Position numbers and translations under genes: made by a program. From Sandaracinus sp. (GTDB lineage: Bacteria > Myxococcota_A > Polyangia > Polyangiales > Houyiibacteriaceae), in assembly GCA_002699025.1 (NCBI GenBank), contig PABA01000151.1, forward strand, positions 1 through 64,000: 64,000 nucleotides of DNA, read 5' to 3'. Each line of letters begins with the position of its first letter. The first letter of the stretch is position 1. Under the pieces are notes generated by a model. It was not told where the DNA came from, did not search any database, and saw nothing but the letters and a program-made list of their open reading frames with translations. This document shows positions 53,101 to 58,873 of the stretch, piece after piece.

Positions 53101-54428
53101 GGAGCGAGGCGCTTCGCTTCGCCTACGACGCGCGGGGTCGGCTGACGGATGTCTTCGTCGGGGCCTCGACCTCGCCGCGCTACCACTACGAGTACGACGA
53201 GAACGGCAACCGGGTGGCTTGGCAGCTCCCCTGGGACGTCTGCGCGAGTGACTGCGCCGACGTGGACGAGCAGGACCGGCTGCTGCGCGCCGGGAGCGTG
53301 CGGTACGCGTACGACGACGCCGGCCAGCTCGAGCGGCGCATCGAGGGCGGGGCGGTCACCGAGTACGAGTACGACGCGCTCGGGCATCTCCGGCGGGTGC
53401 AGCTCCCCTCGGGCGAGGTCATCAGCTACCTCGTCGACGCCCGTGGGCGCCGGGTCGCGCGGCTCGTGGACGGGGCCTTCGATCGGCTCTGGGCCTATCA
53501 GGACGGGCTCAACCCCATCGCCGAGTTCGATGGGACCGGCAAGCTCACGAAGCGCTTCATCTACGGCACCCTGCCGCACGTGCCGGACCTCATCGTGCTC
53601 GAGCCGGCTGGCACCGTGCTGCGCGTCGTCACCGATCAGGTGGGCAGCGTCCGCCGCGTCGTGGACGTCGACACCGGTCAGGTGATGCAGTCCCTCGACT
53701 ACTCCCCCTTCGGCGTCATCGAGAACGAGACCCGCGCGAGCGGCTTCGACCAGCCCTTCCGCTTCGCCGGCGGCCTCCACGACCGCGCCACGGGCCTCAT
53801 CCGCTTCGGCGCCCGCGACTACGACCCGCACCTGGGTCGGTGGACCGCGAAGGACCCGATCGGGTTCGCGGGCGCTCAGGCGAACCTGTACGAGTACGCC
53901 TTGAGTCGGCCGATCGACTACGTTGACATTGACGGTCGTATTCCGTGGTTCATCGTTGCTGGTCTTGCGGCAGCGGTGACGACTTTTGCTTTCGGAGTGA
54001 TGAACGACTTGGTGTCGAACAGAACACCTGACTACGGTCGCCATGCAATCAATGCAGTCACAGCCGGTGTCGTTACTGGGACGGTTGGCTACTTCTTGCC
54101 AGCGGCCGTCGGAGGCACGGCGGGGGCGTCGCTCGGCGCGAAGGAGGCAGGGCAACGATTGATGGGTGCTGCCGCTGTGGGCGCGATGGGCGGACTGGTG
54201 GCGGGCGGGCTGAGCGAGCACGTGGGCTCGGTAGACTTGGAGCAAGCCGATGGCGCGAAGGCTCCGCTCCCTGTCAGATATCCGGAGCACTACGAGACGT
54301 TCGGCTTTGGGGGGCGATTTGGGATCTGCCGGCCCGATGTTGGTTACCCGGACCCTATGGAACCCCGCCCTCTTCCATGGTGGGTGTCTTCCAGCAAGTA
54401 TCGATTCGACAATCCTACCCCAAGATAG
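47157..54428 (+). CDS. RHS/YD-repeat polymorphic toxin-like lipoprotein with MopE-type and NHL-like regions
   Basis: A 2423-residue protein. Lipobox Phe-Thr-Ala-Gly-Cys (Cys19). Residues about 170-300 carry four to five MopE-type Asp/Cys motifs (Cys-Asn-Gly-Arg-Asp-Glu-Asp-Cys-Asp-Gly), which bind metal in known relatives. A carboxypeptidase-regulatory-like segment is near 360-460. About 900-1290 has NHL/beta-propeller units (Asp-Gly-Ser-Leu-Tyr-Ile-Ala-Glu). About 1300-2200 is YD repeats (Tyr-Asp-x-x-Gly-Arg). The RHS core signature Asp-Pro-Ile-Gly-Phe-Ala-Gly-x-x-Asn-Leu-Tyr ends near 2261. The remaining 162 residues are a distinct lower-GC tip with a Gly/Ala-rich hydrophobic stretch, then a Tyr/Pro/Trp-rich tail: a candidate delivered toxin of no recognised family. 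Confidence 0.93.
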   Translation: MNRVHQILLAVAVFTAGCMTSPHDLEAVGTRSSTITFEGLTDKPNELVTVRTWTTSDTSWRDLGQTRTNSTRTVRWAGRDWYYWNLKRSIRSDYWRARGRSGYVVRVQARRENGDSVYAFDQDIFSGSSPCNPNTTDNIGDLSECLASDSPIITITTDDFGGCAPAGDDTTCNGRDEDCDGRIDEHGSGTELSCNGRDDDCDGAIDEAYVAPETHCGEGVCASEGQLLCVDGDYVQTCEPGPKWQEEDTVCDGIDGDCDGRQDHEEEAFENQPDNDCDGVDDNCNGSIDEGFVDDGNPCTTGDRCVAGEVVAETIVSATCPADPYPSAPVGPPGGVASFADSVAFLHEGPGAYQRGVTPGTIDPARATRLYGEVHALTDGPMGGVRVSIVGHPEFGHAYTRADGKWDLVVNGGGGAHVSFQRDGHPEVQRTVTLPHNDHVRVPTVVMTPYDDAATTVTLDGSASAPTVHTASQITDEDGTRTARLLFPSGVSGEMTLPDGSIVPLASATVRATELTVGALGPQAMPGSMPCQIMYTYAVELSLDEAVSAGATRVDFDRALPFYLDNFLGFPVGAAVPTGWYDRLEGAWKADRDGRVIEVFFDGSIDIDGDGSPESIPELDAFGIDAEERGVLATRYPASTLWRVPIRHFTPWDHNWPGVPTPDAEEPPELAAEPGPEDAPCERAGSLIQCENRTVAEELPILGTNLGLRYQSDRVPGHEELRHMRFVLTDDGPDGPPESRLRTQMKIEVAGRAFYFTGAHAQPDPDDPNRRLVDFEWDGLDWRGQPVTRPVPARVEVCHVYPAVPAPRAIVRNVTSVGGSASFGQRGVISMQRPEIDRSNSTARLCRTLITERVFGSYDARAEQQLGGLTLTAQHAVAEGGAMLLRGDGTQYTRAGGLRVDTIIASRAGGEVLQPSGTDARDACMTSIRAMAVDPAGRPVVVIDAGGCPSGQTGVFRLEVDGTLTRVAGDGSYFIRPDGHPADDGALATEVPLHRTIRDVAFGPDGSLYIAEQHWIRRVDPDGRIHTLAGVGRAAVDDRATEEEAREGLPAVDTNVRPTKLSVMADGTVVFVDALYGRIRAILPDGRLETWVGGGQPQPADPDTGTPEMPAPMLDPDLFVEGTDPRAVVLDANDIGTVAVISACDIAFDLDGRILRLSADGLLYSVTGSAPDPSAGHGAPAQSLSRGGVISDMEVDASGRLVFVRVDRSSGEATIWRIEPDDRLSLLAGGGAVDAFFDSIPADQARVLSFGDSRGLALGPEGNVYGIFYLQDTEAGERRYHVARVRGRDLFLEERLIIDGAQAHQFDADGRHIRTLDAITGEPLLELDYDAEGRLSRLTDADGNVVDVAYPSDALVTFTPPFGPATLVRLHASGELAGWVNDVAYSGDPDGARSIFELRPDGLLDAYVDRRGQRHEMSYDELGRLEGDLATGSGYAWSISQEDERTSTYVRRTVRLETNGGRAVEHEVLARRDGRRERRVRQVNDPADPSDDLESVAIETYEAGALSELVTTSPDGTSVERRYSPDPLLGWGASHVAEGEVRLPSGRRNAVATDVQAIPRSDTDWRARERVVTTTRNAHLPEGDARRFVGESRWVRAADGSATFEALSAGGRRSLTRLDADGRPVWSALVDESGAPLFHPTVTRYDGRGRVTAVIQAPTDAAGEPILSDPSQVRRIDYAYTGAGGADLGWLQSWSQPASDGETRAASFGYDPLGRVDSLSQGGATTELGYDVMGHVDAVTPPGRDPHRMSYSQGEALERYEPPAYTDASSGASVETPTRWAPGADRGELARVERPDGRDLFPHYDEHTGRIQRVDVTDLGSLTYGYVPPGGGPDTGQLRSATMPQASGLIVSAITNRYDYDGPLLTEEETDFGGFGWSVAFEHDSNEDLRLRRIRVDGSTHAEYAYDADGLLTEAGPLALTPNPETGMLERAEVGEVATTISRTAFGEPDLVDTSWPGGRLAFDYDFDRAGRIVERTETTTGSEALRFAYDARGRLTDVFVGASTSPRYHYEYDENGNRVAWQLPWDVCASDCADVDEQDRLLRAGSVRYAYDDAGQLERRIEGGAVTEYEYDALGHLRRVQLPSGEVISYLVDARGRRVARLVDGAFDRLWAYQDGLNPIAEFDGTGKLTKRFIYGTLPHVPDLIVLEPAGTVLRVVTDQVGSVRRVVDVDTGQVMQSLDYSPFGVIENETRASGFDQPFRFAGGLHDRATGLIRFGARDYDPHLGRWTAKDPIGFAGAQANLYEYALSRPIDYVDIDGRIPWFIVAGLAAAVTTFAFGVMNDLVSNRTPDYGRHAINAVTAGVVTGTVGYFLPAAVGGTAGASLGAKEAGQRLMGAAAVGAMGGLVAGGLSEHVGSVDLEQADGAKAPLPVRYPEHYETFGFGGRFGICRPDVGYPDPMEPRPLPWWVSSSKYRFDNPTPR

Positions 54429-54441
54429 GCTTGCATAGGTA

Positions 54442-54783
54442 ATGATCGCAATGGATTGTATGATCAGGGCGCGGGTGTCAGTGGGGATTCTTGTTGCATC
54501 TATGTCGCTATTCTTGGGGATGGTGTTTCGCGATGGGGAAGAGGCTGTGGCGATCATGGAGGGTATGCTCGGGGGGACGATCCTGGTGGTCTTCTTCTAT
54601 GGGTTCCCTCAGCGGTATCGCGGGATAGGGGTGTTCCCGTTCGTGGCGTTGTCTGTGATGTTCTTTCAGACCGAGTCTGCGGAGGGGATGGGCAGGGTGT
54701 TGTTTTGTGCTGGCGCCTTGTTTCAGAGTGCCTTGTGTTGGCTTGTCGTGAAGTCCGAGCGTAGTCGCAAGCGCTTCGATTGA
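54442..54783 (+). CDS. Small membrane protein after RHS toxin (candidate immunity)
   Basis: A 113-residue membrane protein with about four hydrophobic helices. It begins 14 bp after the RHS stop; ATGs at 54442, 54451 and 54460 are all possible. GC content and codon use are clearly lower than in the flanking genome, like the RHS tip. Position and composition fit an immunity protein for a toxin tip with a membrane-seeking segment, but this is inference; there is no recognised immunity domain. Confidence 0.65.
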   Translation: MIAMDCMIRARVSVGILVASMSLFLGMVFRDGEEAVAIMEGMLGGTILVVFFYGFPQRYRGIGVFPFVALSVMFFQTESAEGMGRVLFCAGALFQSALCWLVVKSERSRKRFD

Positions 54784-54924
54784 TATGAGTGACGCATGTT
54801 TGCCGTGTTCGTTAGATGGTCTATGGTCTATGTCAGGTGATGCTCGCTCCGCGACTGCGATCCCCACCTGAGCCCGCGGGCGCTGGGGCAAGCAGTATCC
54901 GCGTCGTTTTAGGTTTCTCAGAGG

Positions 54925-55506
54925 ATGAGTGGGGGAGCAGCGAAAGCCGCGGCAGCGTGTGTGTTAGCACTCGCGGTCCTCGTGTTGGCTAGGTGGGCAT
55001 ACGGGTCGTTCGTGAGTGTTGAACGGGTCGTGGACTCCGCGGTGCTCGAGGCGCATACAGAGGACGCGATCGACGAGTGTCGCTCGCAAGTGCAGCTTCT
55101 TGGGGGACTCCTTGCGCTTTTTATTCGCGGGAAGAGCTACGGTTTCGATGCGGGTTCGTCAGAGTTGTTTGGTGAATCCAGGTCTGACTCCCGTGCGATT
55201 TGGCGCAGGGCGGAGGATGAGGAGGGCCGAGTCACTGATGTGCAGCTGATGAGGTTCGATGCATACAGGACGGGAGGAGGCGTTGCTGCCTACCGGATGT
55301 GCGATGAGGATCGGAGCGTTCTGCTTCGAGACCTTTCGCATGTTGACAAGGCGGAGTGGACGAGAGAGCGGTTGGTGGATGGGCTGTGCGGTGGTGATAC
55401 GTCCTGCGATGAGTATGGTCGAGATCGTCTGGGGGTTGGGTTTCGAGGCGGAGTTGTGGTTGTGTATTTCTCAGATGGAATCGTCGACAGGATCGATCTT
55501 CTCTGA
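54925..55506 (+). CDS. Orphan N-anchored protein in RHS module (candidate immunity)
   Basis: A 193-residue protein with one N-terminal membrane anchor or uncleaved signal (about residues 8-28) and a soluble domain with cysteines at Asp-Glu-Cys-Arg, Met-Cys-Asp-Glu, Leu-Cys-Gly-Gly-Asp and Ser-Cys-Asp. It ends with strands Gly-Val-Val-Val-Val-Tyr-Phe-Ser-Asp-Gly-Ile-Val. No family recognised. Low GC relative to the genome. A decayed, internally deleted copy of this gene lies at about 56141-56277, which suggests duplication and loss typical of orphan immunity genes. Confidence 0.65.
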   Translation: MSGGAAKAAAACVLALAVLVLARWAYGSFVSVERVVDSAVLEAHTEDAIDECRSQVQLLGGLLALFIRGKSYGFDAGSSELFGESRSDSRAIWRRAEDEEGRVTDVQLMRFDAYRTGGGVAAYRMCDEDRSVLLRDLSHVDKAEWTRERLVDGLCGGDTSCDEYGRDRLGVGFRGGVVVVYFSDGIVDRIDLL

Positions 55507-55615
55507 TGGATAGACATCGCCTCACGACAGGCGGATGAGCGGGCGAACACATCATGGGTCTTCTCACTCCGGAATTCATTGACGTGGGGTATGTCACGTC
55601 TCAGGTGCCGTACGC

Positions 55616-56089
55616 ATGACCCTCGGGCTCGCATGGGTGTTCTCTCGTCAGATTGTGGTGAAGGGGTGTGTCTCTGAGAGAGAATTGAGGAAGATGGCGA
55701 TTCTTGACCTGAGAAACATGCATGGAGATCGTGATGGCAGAGTGGAGCCCAGTCCAGAAGCACTGTATGTCGATACAGTTCGAGCTTTTGTGGATAGATA
55801 TCGTATTCATGACTCTTGCTTTGATCGGGATCCTGAGCGATGGATGGCGATGGATGCGGGAATGTGGGCCAATGACGTTCTCGACAAACACCAGAGGGAG
55901 GGGCGGGACCCAGTCGAGGTGTGTCGTCGCGTGAGGGAGTGTTGCTTCGAGGCGTATCCTTATGCGGACTTTGCATACTGGGTATATTCACAGCACGGAG
56001 GGAAGTGTGGGGACTGGAGTTGGAGTTGTCGTGGGGACATGATCTGGGGAGGGCGAGGTATCTTGTGGGTGTCCCCTGGTGATGCATAG
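55616..56089 (+). CDS. Orphan hypothetical protein in RHS module
   Basis: A 157-residue protein with low GC for this genome. A hydrophobic N-terminus of about 18 residues could be a signal or anchor. The body is rich in Asp, Arg, Trp and Cys (Arg-Glu-Cys-Cys-Phe-Glu-Ala-Tyr-Pro-Tyr-Ala-Asp-Phe-Ala-Tyr-Trp). No family recognised. It sits between a putative immunity gene and that gene's decayed copy, so it may belong to the same exchangeable cassette. Confidence 0.55.
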   Translation: MTLGLAWVFSRQIVVKGCVSERELRKMAILDLRNMHGDRDGRVEPSPEALYVDTVRAFVDRYRIHDSCFDRDPERWMAMDAGMWANDVLDKHQREGRDPVEVCRRVRECCFEAYPYADFAYWVYSQHGGKCGDWSWSCRGDMIWGGRGILWVSPGDA

Positions 56090-56140
56090 CGCGCTGGCGA
56101 CGGGCTGACTGTGGTTCCTTGCGCTGTCTGAGATGTTCTG

Positions 56141-56277
56141 CCGCCGCGTCGTTCTAGGTTTGTCAGCGGATGAGTGAGGGACCAGCGAAAGCCGAGGCAG
56201 CGTGTGTGTCATGGTCGCGATCGTCTGGGGGTTAGTTTCGAGGCGGAGACAGGATCGATCTCTTCTGATGTATAGAC
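56141..56277 (+). pseudogene. Internally deleted remnant of the 54925 gene
   Basis: Bases 56146-56209 match 54900-54963 (leader, start codon and first 13 codons) with a few changes. The sequence then jumps to the end of that gene: GATCGTCTGGGGGTT (56219-56233) equals 55425-55439, and ACAGGATCGATC (56249-56260) equals the terminal codons. The central 460 bp are missing and the joins lose frame. It is a clear degraded duplicate. The following RCC1 gene starts inside its 3' end. Confidence 0.85.
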
Positions 56278-57818
56278 AGGCCGGGTTGTTTCTCTCGTGT
56301 GAATCAGCAAGTCGTGCGCGATTTGGTTGCGGCCCGATAGTGGCTTGCCTTGTCGTAGTTGGTTGCTTCAGCTCTTCGCCTCCTTCGGGGGCGGAGAGGG
56401 AGACGCCGGTCGCAGACGGGTCTGTTGACGCGCTGCCAGGTCTTCCGCCCTGGACGGGTCCCGATGCTGGAGGTTTCGTTGATTCGTCGACGGCTACAGA
56501 CGCTGCGAGGCTCACGGATGCCTCAACGCGCCCGCCGGGCGAGGCGGGGGTCGCGGAGGCGGGGGTCGCGGAGGCGGGGATGCCGGTCGAGCCGGAGCTC
56601 GACGCGGGCGTGGTGGAGGACGCGGGTGGGGGCGATGCCGGTCCCCCGGTGGCGGCGCGGTTCTGTGAGGGGCGGCGGCTCGAGCTGCCGGAGGGGGCGT
56701 GTGCGGCGCCGCGGTCCGATCGGTTCGCGATCACGGAGGACGGGGCCTGCTTCATCGACGCCTCGTGCGGGCTCTGGTGCTGGGGGCGGAACTCCCGGGG
56801 TGTGGCGGCCAGCGGGGACTACGAGATGCAACTCCGGCCGCGGCGGGTGCCCGGCGAGTGGGTCTCGGTGACCGGGTTCTTCGCTTCGGGGAGCGGGCCA
56901 GACTTCGGGCGCTTCGTCGGCATCGACGCCCAGGGGCGAGCCTTCATCTGGGGCGACGACATCTACTGGGTCTTCGTCCCCACGAGCGCGACTCAGCCGG
57001 TGCGGCTCGGCGAGCGCTCGGATTGGCGCGCGGCCTCGACCGGGTCGCAGGGCATGCTCCTGCTCGACTGCGACGGCAGGGTGTACGCGCGCGGTGAGGA
57101 CATCTTCGGCACGTTGGGCACCGGGTACGAGGCGGACGGCACGTGCCCCATCATCCCCGACGAGGAGGCGCCGAACTGGGCCGACCCGACCCCGCTGGAG
57201 CTCGACCAGCGGTTCGACGCGCTCCTGCCGCGGCTGGCCCAGCAGGCGTGCATGCAGACGGGAGGCGAGCTCTGGTGCAGTGGAACGTACGAACGGAGTT
57301 TCGGGGGCTTCGAAGAGCGCCGCTACTGCGCCTACGAGCGGCTCGAGGGCCCCGCGGAGAGCTGGAAGGGGGGCGTGACGATGGGGCTCGCGACCTGTTT
57401 GGTCTCCGAAGAGGGCAGGCTGTTCTGCGCGGGCTCGTTGCGCTCGGGCATGGCCGGGGATGGGCGGCGCTACTTCCGCACGCGTCGGTGGTACGAGAAC
57501 CCCGACCGGGGCCCCTGGCGCGTGGTGTCCGTGGGCTGGGACTTCGTCTGCGGCGTGAAGGAAGAGGGGACGCTCTGGTGCTGGGGGGCTGCGGAGGGCG
57601 GAGCGCTCGGCGATCCGAGCATCCCCGCGGAGTCCGCTCCCCGGCAGGTGGGAGAACGGCGCGACTGGGAGTGGGTGTGGAGCGACCGCGACCAGCGGAC
57701 GAGCTGCGCGCTGAACGCGAGCGACGAGCTCTGGTGCTGGGGCGAGAACGGTGGGCTGCTCGGCGTGGGCGACGTCGCGCCGCGGCCGGTGCCTACGCGG
57801 GTGGTCTTCGCGGACTGA
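56268..57818 (+). CDS. RCC1-repeat lipoprotein
   Basis: A 516-residue lipoprotein (lipobox Val-Val-Val-Gly-Cys near Cys33). After an Asp-Ala-Gly/Glu-Ala-Gly linker (about 40-120) there are RCC1-like blades, each marked by Leu-Trp-Cys-Trp-Gly or a variant (near 165, 230, 270, 330, 420 and 485). These should form a seven-bladed propeller exposed on the surface for protein binding. The ATG at 56268 falls in the 3' end of the pseudogene and gives a long n-region; a TTG at 56286 is an alternative. The linker's first part has lower GC than the rest, marking the edge of the low-GC cassette. Confidence 0.85.
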   Translation: MYRQAGLFLSCESASRARFGCGPIVACLVVVGCFSSSPPSGAERETPVADGSVDALPGLPPWTGPDAGGFVDSSTATDAARLTDASTRPPGEAGVAEAGVAEAGMPVEPELDAGVVEDAGGGDAGPPVAARFCEGRRLELPEGACAAPRSDRFAITEDGACFIDASCGLWCWGRNSRGVAASGDYEMQLRPRRVPGEWVSVTGFFASGSGPDFGRFVGIDAQGRAFIWGDDIYWVFVPTSATQPVRLGERSDWRAASTGSQGMLLLDCDGRVYARGEDIFGTLGTGYEADGTCPIIPDEEAPNWADPTPLELDQRFDALLPRLAQQACMQTGGELWCSGTYERSFGGFEERRYCAYERLEGPAESWKGGVTMGLATCLVSEEGRLFCAGSLRSGMAGDGRRYFRTRRWYENPDRGPWRVVSVGWDFVCGVKEEGTLWCWGAAEGGALGDPSIPAESAPRQVGERRDWEWVWSDRDQRTSCALNASDELWCWGENGGLLGVGDVAPRPVPTRVVFAD

Positions 57819-57898
57819 GGGCTACGGGCACCTCGAGACGGCCGCCAGTCCATGTTTCCGTTCCGGTTCGAGGTCGTGGGTGAGCACGGCTCCATACG

Positions 57899-58546
57899 GT
57901 GCAGGGTCTGCTCGCGGGTAAGCCGTTCATCGAGTTCGGGCCGGAGTTGGACCCTGAAAAGGCGAAGCACTGGGCTCGTCTGGGAGAGGCATTCTGTGGG
58001 TGGCTCCAGGAGGCGTTTGGCGTGGTGAGCGATCCTCGACCGTCTCGTCGCGTGCTGATGCTGCGTAGGCCGAGTGCCGGCGTGTCGGTGGGCGGCGCCG
58101 TTCTCGTCGTGGGCATCGCGGTCGGCTTCGCGGGAGTCGTGGCGGCTGCGTTTCGCGGCGCACCTCCGATCGGCGCGAGCGCGTTCGGGGTCCTGCGGCT
58201 GCTCTTCCTGGTCGTCGCGGTGGCGGCCGGAGGGGCGGCGATGGCTGCTTGGGCCCGGATCGCCGCCTCGGTCGAGCTCGCGGGGGACGAGCTCCGTTGC
58301 CGGATCGGGCGCCTCACCCTGCGGCGGATTCGCGCTCGGGACGTGCTCTCCCTCGAGCGCGTGGAGCGGTGGCCCTTCCACCGGGTCCCCGGTCTCATCG
58401 GGGAAGGGATCGTGGTGTGCGAGGTGCGGGGTCAGCGGGACTTCGCGTTCGTCGCGCGCGTCGCGCGGGGGGAAGACCTCGCGGAGTGGCGTCGCGATCC
58501 GACGTTCCAGCGGCTGGGGCTCGAGCGGCTCTGGGAGTGCGCGTAG
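57899..58546 (+). CDS. Membrane protein with PH-like C-terminal domain (possible N-terminal frameshift)
   Basis: A 215-residue protein read from GTG. It has a soluble N-terminal 50 residues, two membrane helices (about 60-83 and 95-118), and a C-terminal strand-rich domain (Val-Glu-Leu-Ala-Gly-Asp-Glu-Leu-Arg-Cys-Arg, then Arg-Asp-Val-Leu-Ser-Leu-Glu-Arg-Val) that looks like a bacterial PH domain. A second frame just upstream, from the ATG at 57852 (Met-Phe-Pro-Phe-Arg-Phe-Glu-Val-Val-Gly-Glu-His-Gly), reads naturally into this one if one indel is placed near 57905. The annotated start may therefore be an artefact. No family assigned. Confidence 0.6.
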   Translation: MQGLLAGKPFIEFGPELDPEKAKHWARLGEAFCGWLQEAFGVVSDPRPSRRVLMLRRPSAGVSVGGAVLVVGIAVGFAGVVAAAFRGAPPIGASAFGVLRLLFLVVAVAAGGAAMAAWARIAASVELAGDELRCRIGRLTLRRIRARDVLSLERVERWPFHRVPGLIGEGIVVCEVRGQRDFAFVARVARGEDLAEWRRDPTFQRLGLERLWECA

Positions 58547-58559
58547 CGGCGGGGGCAGG

Positions 58560-58850
58560 AGGGGCGGCGGCTGTGGAGTCGGGGTCGCGGGGTGTGGCGG
58601 AGGCGGTCGGGGTCGGAGGGGCTTCGGGGTGGCGTTCGGGTCGGGGTCGGAGGGGCTGGCTGACGCGGTCGGTGGTGGAGGGTCTTCGGGGGGGCGTTCG
58701 GGTCCGGTCCGGAGGGGCTCCGGGGGTCTGTGTCGGGTGTGGTTGACGCGGTCGGTGTCGGAGGGTCTTCGGGGGGGGGCGTTCGAGTCCGGAGGGGCTC
58801 TGGGGGGCGGTGTCGGCTCGTTCGGGTCGGAGGGCTTGCGGGCAGGGGCA
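58560..58850. repeat. G-rich intergenic tandem repeats
   Basis: About 290 bp of irregular repeats built from GGAGGGGCT, GACGCGGTCGGTG, GGAGGGTCTTCGGGGGGG and GCGTTCGGGTC, strongly G-rich on the plus strand. It ends in a GGGCAC hexamer run (58844-58870) that reaches the stop of the minus-strand lipoprotein gene. It fills the gap between two convergent genes; no hairpin terminator was seen. Confidence 0.75.
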
Positions 58851-58873
58851 CGGGCACGGGCAGGGGCACGGGT

